From Firmicutes bacterium UBA7510 (GTDB lineage: Bacteria; Bacillota; Clostridia; Tissierellales; Sedimentibacteraceae), in contig DLNM01000066.1 of assembly GCA_002479485.1 (NCBI GenBank), positions 1 through 31,898 of the forward strand: a stretch of DNA of 31,898 nucleotides, in the 5' to 3' direction. The notes beneath the pieces are model-generated. The model did no database searches and was not told the origin of the DNA. It was given only the letters and a program-made list of their open reading frames with translations. The translations under genes were made by a program, and so were the position numbers. Numbering within the stretch: position 1 is the first letter of the stretch; the number at the start of each line of letters is the position of its first letter. This document shows positions 23,934 to 29,697 of this stretch, in pieces.

Positions 23934-24764
23934 TTATAGAAATGGAATAATATTTTTTATGTCTTTTAGTCCAAAATTTTTAACATAGTCATCAACTATT
24001 TTATTTAATGTTTCACGTCCTAAAAATGGTGCTAAACCCATTAGTGCTTTTTTATCATTTTTATTTGTAGCCTTTAGCGCTAGTTCATTTAAAGCACTTC
24101 TGCTTAAAAAAGGTGCTAAAGCTACAAGTTGGTTTAAGTTCTCGTTATCAAAAGACGCAGTTGCTAATTTATCTAAGGTTTCTCTGCTTAAAAATGGTGC
24201 TAAACCTATAATGTCTGATAATTTACCATTTGAAGTTGATTTTAACGCTAAATCATCTAAGGCATTTCTACTCATAAATGGAGCTAAGCAAACAAGCTCT
24301 GATAGCATATTGTTCGAAGATAAATTCAACGCAAGCATATCTACCTTTTCTTCGCTTAAAAATGGGGCAATTTGTATTATATCTTCAAAGTTAATACATT
24401 CTTCGTTTTCTTTAATTACTTTATCTACAATTTTTTCTGTTTGAGTTGGTTTTAATAAAGGAGCAACTTCTGCAACAGTATCTATAGATATTTTTTCTTC
24501 TACTATAAATTCATCTTCAGTTCCGTTAATAACATTCTTTACTAACTCCAGTGGCTTTCCATCATTTAATAAATCATCTATGCTTACCTCTAAAATTTCA
24601 GCTAATTCAGGCAATTTAGATATATCGGGCATAGAGTTTCCTCTTTCCCAATTGCTAACTGCTTGGTAGCTTACCCCCATTAAATCAGCAAGTTCCATTT
24701 GAGTAATATTTTTTTCTTTTCTTAATTGCGATATTTTTTTTCCAGTATTTTTTGTTTGAAACAT
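23934..24764 (-). CDS. XRE regulator with 28-residue solenoid repeats (SR type)
   Basis: 276 residues from ATG 24764 (the in-frame ATG at 24773 overlaps the SD AAAGGA). HTH domain ITQMELADLMGVSYQAVSNWERG, then one 32-residue unit (VAPLLKP...) and five consecutive units of exactly 28 residues: IAPFLSEEK, LAPFMSRNAL, LAPFLSRETL, LAPFLSRSAL, LAPFLGRETL, ending IIPFL. Compared with its paralogue, the DEDD positions are SRxx, giving a different surface charge. It is first of the pair, 90 bases upstream of the other, likely co-transcribed. Confidence 0.83.
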   Translation of the reverse strand: MFQTKNTGKKISQLRKEKNITQMELADLMGVSYQAVSNWERGNSMPDISKLPELAEILEVSIDDLLNDGKPLELVKNVINGTEDEFIVEEKISIDTVAEVAPLLKPTQTEKIVDKVIKENEECINFEDIIQIAPFLSEEKVDMLALNLSSNNMLSELVCLAPFMSRNALDDLALKSTSNGKLSDIIGLAPFLSRETLDKLATASFDNENLNQLVALAPFLSRSALNELALKATNKNDKKALMGLAPFLGRETLNKIVDDYVKNFGLKDIKNIIPFL

Positions 24765-24923
24765 AAGAATCATCCTTTCTTAAATATAAATATATTTTAA
24801 TTAGTAAAACATTTATTTATTTACGTATAACATAATTTTCTAAGTTTAATAAAAATAGCTTATCACATATCTGTAATCTTGAATAGCTGTTAATATTAAT
24901 TATGTTTCTATAGCATTTGCATT

Positions 24924-25100
24924 CTAAACTATAGTTAATGTAAAGTAGTTTAGTGAGTTAAAATTACTGTAATATTTTTTGCCTATACAAAAATCTTCTT
25001 TATTATAATCTCCGATAATATCAGAAATTTCATGAGAGGATAAATGTAGAGCATTTACTAATGTAAATATTTTGTTTATTTTATTTTCTGACTTTTTCAT
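24924..25100 (-). CDS. Doubtful 58-residue ORF
   Basis: Starts at ATG 25100 with AAAGGA upstream; the leader AGAAAGGATGAT matches that of the XRE gene at 24764, so this may be the broken remnant of a third copy or a small gene sharing a duplicated 5' region. The peptide (KKSENKINKIFTLVNALHLS, then SHEISDIIGDY) has a helical N-terminal half and a Tyr/Asn/Phe-rich tail. No family recognised. The rest of the gap 24774-25377 is AT-rich, with the features listed separately and no other gene. Confidence 0.3.
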   Translation of the reverse strand: MKKSENKINKIFTLVNALHLSSHEISDIIGDYNKEDFCIGKKYYSNFNSLNYFTLTIV

Positions 25101-25218
25101 TCTTATCATCCTTTCTATTTAAATTTTGATATAATATAATTCTTGTTCTTTATGGTGTAAGAATATCATTTGTAACAAAACTTTAGAAGCAAGTAGTAGT
25201 TGAGTAGGTATTTTTTAA

Positions 25219-25239
25219 AACTCAAGTGCTGATTGAGTT
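25219..25239. other. Small hairpin upstream of the GNAT promoter
   Basis: AACTCAA (25219-25225) and TTGAGTT (25233-25239) pair around a 7-base loop; a further TTGAGT copy lies at about 25200. It is upstream of the promoter at 25281, so it may be an operator or the 3' end of something unseen. Confidence 0.3.
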
Positions 25240-25280
25240 GTTGAAATATCAAGGTAATATGTAATGATATGCTATTAAAG

Positions 25281-25309
25281 TTGCAAAAAAATATTTTAAA
25301 ATATATAAT
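25281..25309 (+). promoter_or_regulatory. Sigma-A promoter of the GNAT gene
   Basis: TTGCAA (25281-25286), 17-base A/T spacer, TATAAT (25304-25309), about 70 bases before the start codon at 25378. Confidence 0.7.
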
Positions 25310-25377
25310 TAATTTAAAAAAAAGAAGAGAAACATTTTGTAAACTATGGTGCATCTATATAATTATGGAGGAAATTT

Positions 25378-25884
25378 ATGGATATATTGTTTAGTACAGA
25401 AAGATTAAACATCTTTAATGCAACTGAAAAAGATATTGATTTTATACTAGAACTTGAAAATCACAAAGATAATAGAAATTATGTATGGCAAGGCACATAT
25501 GAAGAGCATTTGTCGGAAATAAATGATAAAAATTCAATGCTAGTAGTTTTTAAGCGTAAAGATAATAATGAAATTATCGGATATTCATTGTCACATATTA
25601 ATTTTAAAAGTGATGTTTTTGAGCTAAGACGTATAGTAATTTCAGATAAAGGTAAAGGTTATGGCAGAGAAACATTGCTTGGAATAATTAAGTATTGCTT
25701 TGAAGTTGTTAAATGCAATAGATTTTGGCTAGATGTATATCCAGATAATGAAAAAGGCATTAACTTGTATAAAAGTGTAGGAATGCATCATGATGGAACA
25801 CTTAGACAGTCATATAAAAGCGAAAGAGGTTATCTAGAACAAATGATTTTTTCTATTTTAAAGGAAGAATATTATAAAAAATAA
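25378..25884 (+). CDS. GNAT acetyltransferase, RimJ/RimL-like
   Basis: 168 residues. The N-terminal strand FSTERLNIFNATEKDIDFI is typical of the Acetyltransf_3 group; the acetyl-CoA loop is DKGKGYGRETLLG and the C-terminal part has NRFWLDVYPDNEKGINLYKSVGM. Substrate unknown (protein N-terminus, amino acid or small molecule). SD GGAGG is 7 bases before the ATG. Single gene; a 671-base gene-free stretch follows. Confidence 0.88.
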   Translation: MDILFSTERLNIFNATEKDIDFILELENHKDNRNYVWQGTYEEHLSEINDKNSMLVVFKRKDNNEIIGYSLSHINFKSDVFELRRIVISDKGKGYGRETLLGIIKYCFEVVKCNRFWLDVYPDNEKGINLYKSVGMHHDGTLRQSYKSERGYLEQMIFSILKEEYYKK

Positions 25885-25895
25885 GAATTTAAATT

Positions 25896-26171
25896 ACCAA
25901 CTAAGGTCGGTTGTAGGCTTAGTAGATAAATTATTACTTCGATTTACTTTTGTCATGAATCTATGGGAAGCAAAGCAGATAAAAAATGTTTCTGTTTCCG
26001 TAATTCGGTTTCCCTAGATATTGATAAGGAAGGGAAAGCCTCATTAAGTCACATAAACATTTTTTATCTGCTTCGCTATTCATAACAATAGATAATCAAA
26101 GAAAAATAAAAGGATTTTTCTTTGATTATCTATGTTTTTGGCAGGTTTGTCTACTAAGTGTGTTAGTTGGT
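25896..26171. repeat. Nested foldback element 1
   Basis: Concentric inverted repeats: outer ACCAACTAA (25896-25904) with TTAGTTGGT (26163-26171); next 13-base arms (25918-25930 with 26146-26158, one wobble); inner 23-base arms (25969-25991 with 26055-26077, one mismatch); innermost GGTTTCCC/GGGAAAGCC (26007-26014, 26032-26040). A separate perfect hairpin sits at 26088-26133. No ORF of note. It could fold as one large multi-branched RNA or be a nested MITE-like mobile element. Confidence 0.8.
26088..26133. repeat. Perfect 20-bp hairpin inside foldback 1
   Basis: Arms at 26088-26107 and 26114-26133 are exactly complementary around AAAAGG. The arm core ATCAAAGAAAAA recurs in the hairpin at 26344-26382. 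Confidence 0.9.
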
Positions 26172-26198
26172 CGCGGGTCGTGAAAACGCGCTAACACA
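26159..26198. repeat. Hairpin joining the two foldbacks
   Basis: TGTGTTAG (26159-26166) pairs with CTAACACA (26191-26198), with CGCG/CGCG inside. It shares bases with the outer arm of foldback 1, so the two folds exclude each other. GC content here is visibly higher than around it. In addition TACTTCGA (25935-25942) is complementary to TCGAAGTA (26207-26214). Confidence 0.6.
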
Positions 26199-26343
26199 GT
26201 AAAAGGTCGAAGTAGTTTACGCGTAGAAGTCGTATAAAAATTAAATAAATATACTTAGATTATCACTCCGCTAAACATTTATCAGATTTTTCAGGTAATT
26301 ATGTATGCGTGAAAGCTTAATAGAAGAACACTCCAAGGTAGTA

Positions 26344-26382
26344 GAAAATCAAAGGAAAATGCTTTATTTTTCTTTGATTTTC
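26344..26382. repeat. 16-bp hairpin between the foldbacks
   Basis: GAAAATCAAAGGAAAA (26344-26359) pairs with 26367-26382, one G-U pair, 7-base loop. Related in sequence to the hairpin at 26088. CTCCA/TGGAG flank it as an outer 5-bp stem. Confidence 0.8.
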
Positions 26383-26394
26383 GGTGCTATGGAG

Positions 26395-26500
26395 GCAATA
26401 AATATAAAAAAGTTTATGCGACTTCAGCGAGATTTACCATCCTTACAAAAATCAAGGTAAATCTCGTTGCGGAGACAGAAACTTTTTTTATATTTATTGC
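26395..26500. repeat. Nested foldback element 2
   Basis: Outer arms 26395-26415 with 26479-26500 (21 of 22, one bulged base); inner arms CAGCGAGATTTACC (26425-26438) with 26456-26469 (14 bp, one G-U) around a 17-base loop. Outline resembles foldback 1: long AT-rich outer arm ending AAGTTT or ATGTTT, then a GC-richer inner hairpin. Confidence 0.8.
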
Positions 26501-26520
26501 TAACTTTAAATTCACAACAA

Positions 26521-26549
26521 AAGTATATCGAAGAAACAACACTATACTT
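26521..26549. other. Weak inverted repeat at the cyuA 3' end
   Basis: AAGTATA (26521-26527) pairs with TATACTT (26543-26549), just past the stop codon of the minus-strand desulfidase gene. There is no U-tract, so the foldbacks beyond it may be what actually ends that transcript. Confidence 0.35.
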
Positions 26550-26555
26550 ATTAAG

Positions 26556-27848
26556 TTAATTAGCATCTACCATTATATTAATTATTGTTCTATCGACATT
26601 AGACATGCCTTTATCACTTAAGGTTTTAAGATTTTTTATACTTTGTTCTGCTGTTCCAGTTACAATGCCGTTATTTTTACATGCATAGTAGCCTTCCATA
26701 GCTAAAAGTGAAGATTGAACTCCTGATGCAGCAGCTGTACCTAGTTTAAGAGCGCATCCGGGTTTTGCTCCGTCACATATAACACCTGATTGATTAGCTA
26801 AAATGTTTTTTACAGTTCCTTGAATTTGAGCGTAGCTTCCACCCATTAGCCAAGTAATCGCACAAGCAGAGCCTGTTGAAGCTGCTATAGAACAACCACA
26901 AAGGGGAGATAGTCTGCCAATATAATGCTTAACATAAGCAGTTATAACATGGCTTATAGCCAGTGCTTTTGATAAATCTACCTCATTGGTTGGATGTACT
27001 TCATTATATGCTGCAATAGGAAGAATAGCTGTTAAACCGTTATTTCCGCTTCCATTGGAGCTCATAACTGGAACAGTAAGTCCTGACATTCTAGCATCGG
27101 AAGCTGCTGATGTAAGCATCATGGCAGTATTGGCTAAATCAGTCCCGATTATACCTTTATCCATATTCTGCTTAATTGCATAACCAGTACCTATTCCAAG
27201 TCTTTGATTCATACCAAGCTTTGCGGCAGACATATTCATCTCTATACCTTTTAGCATAAATTTAGTATCTTCAAAGTTTAAACTTTCAATTGTTTTTATA
27301 ATATCCATTATTGAAGCGTCAAAGAAACTGTTATCAACTTCACAATTAGAATTAATGTTTGAGTTAGTTTTTTTTGTAAAAACAGTACTATTATTTAAAG
27401 AAATATCTACTATGTTATCATGCTTGTCTTCGATTATTGCTTCTGAAACATTATTATCTGACTTTACTATGACCTTGACATAAACTTTTTTATCTGTATC
27501 TGCAATTCTAACCAAAACTTTATTGTTATATATAAGCTCTCTTGCAACACTTCTGCAATTATCATCTATTTCACCTAAAATTTCAAGACCTTTTTCATAG
27601 CTTTGCTTAGCAACACCTAATGCAGCCGCTACGTCAAGTCCAATTTCTTTTGAATTTGGAATACCAACATTCATACCGTTTTTATATATATTAGGACTTA
27701 AATATACATCTACGGAGTCAAACTTAGTACCTTTTATGCAAGATGATGCTGCCGCTGCACAAAGTGCTATAGCAACAGGTTCAGTACATCCTATAGCTGG
27801 CTTAACTTCGTTATTAAGTATATATAATATGTTTTCTTTAATATTCAT
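26556..27848 (-). CDS. cyuA: L-cysteine desulfidase (CyuA/CdsB, UPF0597)
   Basis: 430 residues. Fe-S-dependent enzyme family that splits L-cysteine to pyruvate, ammonia and sulfide, related to the alpha part of L-serine dehydratase. Seen: GCTEP with Cys21, MSSNGSGNNG, a cluster region LCGCSIAASTGSACA (Cys317, Cys319, Cys329) and CDGAKPGC (Cys358, Cys365), which supply [4Fe-4S] ligands and the active site. ATG 27848 is used because the ATG at 27860 overlaps the SD GGAGG. The sigma-54 promoter and activator-like sites upstream suggest induction by cysteine, as known for clostridial cysteine desulfidase genes. No transporter or activator gene is adjacent. Confidence 0.9.
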   Translation of the reverse strand: MNIKENILYILNNEVKPAIGCTEPVAIALCAAAASSCIKGTKFDSVDVYLSPNIYKNGMNVGIPNSKEIGLDVAAALGVAKQSYEKGLEILGEIDDNCRSVARELIYNNKVLVRIADTDKKVYVKVIVKSDNNVSEAIIEDKHDNIVDISLNNSTVFTKKTNSNINSNCEVDNSFFDASIMDIIKTIESLNFEDTKFMLKGIEMNMSAAKLGMNQRLGIGTGYAIKQNMDKGIIGTDLANTAMMLTSAASDARMSGLTVPVMSSNGSGNNGLTAILPIAAYNEVHPTNEVDLSKALAISHVITAYVKHYIGRLSPLCGCSIAASTGSACAITWLMGGSYAQIQGTVKNILANQSGVICDGAKPGCALKLGTAAASGVQSSLLAMEGYYACKNNGIVTGTAEQSIKNLKTLSDKGMSNVDRTIINIMVDAN

Positions 27849-27914
27849 AATTACCTCCATTGTGAAGCGCTTTTTTTACACTTTTCTATAATCAATATCA
27901 TTAATAACATAGAA

Positions 27915-27931
27915 AGCAATTTTTGTGCCAA
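27915..27931 (-). promoter_or_regulatory. Sigma-54 promoter of cyuA
   Basis: On the minus strand TTGGCACAAAAATTGCT matches the full sigma-54 consensus TGGCAC-N5-TTGCW. The GG (27929-27928) and GC (27917-27916) are exactly 12 bases apart as -24/-12 elements. Predicted transcript start near 27904, giving a leader of about 56 bases, which contains the palindrome AAGCGCTT. Confidence 0.88.
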
Positions 27932-27962
27932 AAAATATCTTGCTGAAATAGCGAAAAACTAG

Positions 27963-28007
27963 TTATTTGTATCATTGTGATACAAATAAAGTCTCATAAT
28001 GATACAA
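27963..28007 (-). promoter_or_regulatory. Tandem activator-binding-like sites for cyuA
   Basis: Site 1 is a perfect inverted repeat, arms TTATTTGTATCA and its complement around TTG (27963-27989). Site 2, centred at 27998, keeps one full half TGATACAA (28000-28007) and a diverged other half. Centres are 22 bases apart (two helical turns) and at about -72 and -94 from the predicted start, as expected for an enhancer-binding protein acting with sigma-54. Confidence 0.7.
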
Positions 28008-28105
28008 TGTTTTTATTTGAGACAACACTCGCTACTAAAACAATATATTGATGGGAGATTTTAATCAGTATGTTCAGCTGTAAGTAAAAACAAACAAATT
28101 TTAAC

Positions 28106-28152
28106 AAATATACCTGTAATTGAATTTCATTAATTGCAGGTATATTTTCTTT
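28106..28152 (+). terminator. Orphan terminator-like hairpin
   Basis: AAATATACCTGTAATT (28106-28121) pairs with 28132-28147 (16 bp, one G-U) around a 10-base loop, followed by TCTTTT. No + strand gene ends here. It may end an unseen short RNA from about 28020-28105, or block read-through into the lipoprotein gene. Confidence 0.6.
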
Positions 28153-28194
28153 TAAATTCAACTATCTTTATCTAATTAATATAAAATTTATTAA

Positions 28195-28224
28195 TTGACA
28201 AATCGTCCTAAATAGCAATACAAT
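28195..28224 (+). promoter_or_regulatory. Sigma-A promoter of the lipoprotein/ogg operon
   Basis: TTGACA (28195-28200), 18-base spacer, TACAAT (28219-28224), 36 bases before the ATG; SD AAAGGAG follows. Confidence 0.7.
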
Positions 28225-28259
28225 ATAACTAAGTAAATTAAAAGGAGTTAATATTAATT

Positions 28260-28766
28260 ATGAAAAGAAAATATATTTTAATCATATCAATGATAATTTT
28301 GATATTTAGCTTAAGCTCTTGTGCTAAAGTAGATGAGGTTAAAGAAGAAAATAAAGAAAATGAAGCTATAAATCAAGTTGGGAAGTCGTATTTTAGTGAA
28401 GAAGAAGTAATTGCTGTAATTCTTAATAATTTAGATAATGATAAAATAAGTAATTATAAAAAAAGCATAAACATTGAGGAATATGGTGATAGCAGTTATG
28501 AATCAGCGTTAATAATACCAAAATACAATAATATGAAAATATCTGTGTACACATCAAATATTGATGGTGATAAGCTTATAAAGGATGAGCTTCTTTACGA
28601 AACGAAAAATAAAGAAAAATATGGATTCTTATTTAAAAATGAAAGACCGGAAGGAATTCCACTTATAATAACATTAGAAGGGGAAGGAATTAATGTAGAT
28701 TATATATATTCATACAATGGCAAAGATGGTACACCAGAGTTTGAACTTATAAAGCAAGGTCAATAA
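28260..28766 (+). CDS. Small hypothetical lipoprotein
   Basis: 168 residues with a clear lipoprotein signal: basic MKRK, a hydrophobic stretch and lipobox LSSC with Cys21 as the lipid-modified residue. An acidic linker follows, then a small domain (about 45-165) with beta-rich, Tyr/Lys-rich segments (VDYIYSYNGKDGTPEFELI). No family recognised. It is ten bases upstream of the DNA glycosylase gene and shares its promoter, although the two proteins act in different places, so the pairing may be incidental. Confidence 0.75.
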   Translation: MKRKYILIISMIILIFSLSSCAKVDEVKEENKENEAINQVGKSYFSEEEVIAVILNNLDNDKISNYKKSINIEEYGDSSYESALIIPKYNNMKISVYTSNIDGDKLIKDELLYETKNKEKYGFLFKNERPEGIPLIITLEGEGINVDYIYSYNGKDGTPEFELIKQGQ

Positions 28767-28776
28767 GGAAATAAAT

Positions 28777-29649
28777 ATGAAAATTAGAGAAGAAAAAAAT
28801 AAAATTATAATAACTGAACAGCCTAATTTTGAGCCTTGTCATATATTTGAATGTGGACAAGCTTTTAGGTGGGAAAAAGAAAAAGATAATAGCTATACTG
28901 TAGTAGCTAATGGAAAAGTTATTAATGTAGCAAAGGAAAATGATAATATAATCATTAACAATGTTACTGAAGAAGATTTTTATAATATATGGCAGGGTTA
29001 TTTTGATTTAAATACTGATTATAATGATATTACATCAAAGCTAAATAATGATTATATTATGAAAAAAGCAATAGAGTTTGGACATGGTATTAGAATATTA
29101 AATCAGGATGAATTTGAAACTATAATATCGTTTATAATTTCCGCCAATAATAGAATCCCTATGATTAAAAAGGTAATTGAGAATCTAAGTACAAATTTTG
29201 GGGATAAGATTGGTGAATATAACGGTAAAGAATATTATGCATTTCCTACAATGGAGCAATTAGCTAAAGCTCCAATTGATGTAATTAGAGATTGTAAGGC
29301 AGGCTTTCGTTCTGAAAGAATAAAGGAAGCTGCTACACGAATAATAGATGAAAAAGATATTGTTTACAATCTAAAAAGTAAAAGCTATGATGAGGCATTA
29401 GAATATCTGATGACCTATAACGGAATAGGTAACAAGGTTGCTAATTGTGTACTGCTATTTTCAATGAAGCAATTTTCAACATTTCCTGTTGATGTTTGGG
29501 TTAGAAGAGTTATGCAGGAATTATATGTACCAAAAACAACTAGCGATAAAGAAATAAGAAAATTTGCAGAGGATAAATTTGGACATATATCTGGATATGC
29601 TCAGCAATATTTGTTTTATTACGCTAGAGAGCAGGGTATAGGTAAATAG
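28777..29649 (+). CDS. ogg: 8-oxoguanine DNA glycosylase/AP lyase
   Basis: 290 residues, OGG1-type base-excision repair enzyme that removes 8-oxoguanine opposite C. An N-terminal OGG_N domain (FEPCHIFECGQAFRWEKE) is followed by the HhH-GPD domain. The helix-hairpin-helix GIGNKVANC carries the Schiff-base Lys220, and FPVDVWVRR the catalytic Asp239, 19 residues apart as in human OGG1 (Lys249/Asp268). QAFRW is the family's N-terminal hallmark. SD AGGAAA precedes the ATG; a strong terminator follows. Confidence 0.93.
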   Translation: MKIREEKNKIIITEQPNFEPCHIFECGQAFRWEKEKDNSYTVVANGKVINVAKENDNIIINNVTEEDFYNIWQGYFDLNTDYNDITSKLNNDYIMKKAIEFGHGIRILNQDEFETIISFIISANNRIPMIKKVIENLSTNFGDKIGEYNGKEYYAFPTMEQLAKAPIDVIRDCKAGFRSERIKEAATRIIDEKDIVYNLKSKSYDEALEYLMTYNGIGNKVANCVLLFSMKQFSTFPVDVWVRRVMQELYVPKTTSDKEIRKFAEDKFGHISGYAQQYLFYYAREQGIGK

Positions 29650-29651
29650 AT

Positions 29652-29687
29652 AAAAATGGTGTATTTCACAATACACCATTTTTTTAT
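29652..29687. terminator. Bidirectional terminator, ogg / chemoreceptor
   Basis: AAAAATGGTGTATT (29652-29665), loop TCAC, AATACACCATTTTT (29670-29683) and further T's: a perfect 14-bp stem between convergent genes. Confidence 0.93.
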
Positions 29688-29697
29688 TATATCTATG

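Noticed and set aside
24835..25140. A full third XRE gene on the minus strand
   Set aside because: The leader is similar but no HTH motif or LAPF-type repeat follows; only a doubtful short ORF remains.
25896..26214. Integron attC site
   Set aside because: ACCAACTAA/TTAGTTGGT and CTAACACA recall attC cores, but the R and L box spacing and unpaired bases are absent and there is no integrase or cassette gene.
25885..26555. CRISPR array
   Set aside because: Repeats are inverted and nested, not direct and evenly spaced; no cas gene is present.
27861..27881. CcpA (cre) site in the cyuA leader
   Set aside because: AAGCGCTT is palindromic, but the flanking bases do not fit the cre consensus TGNAANCG in register.
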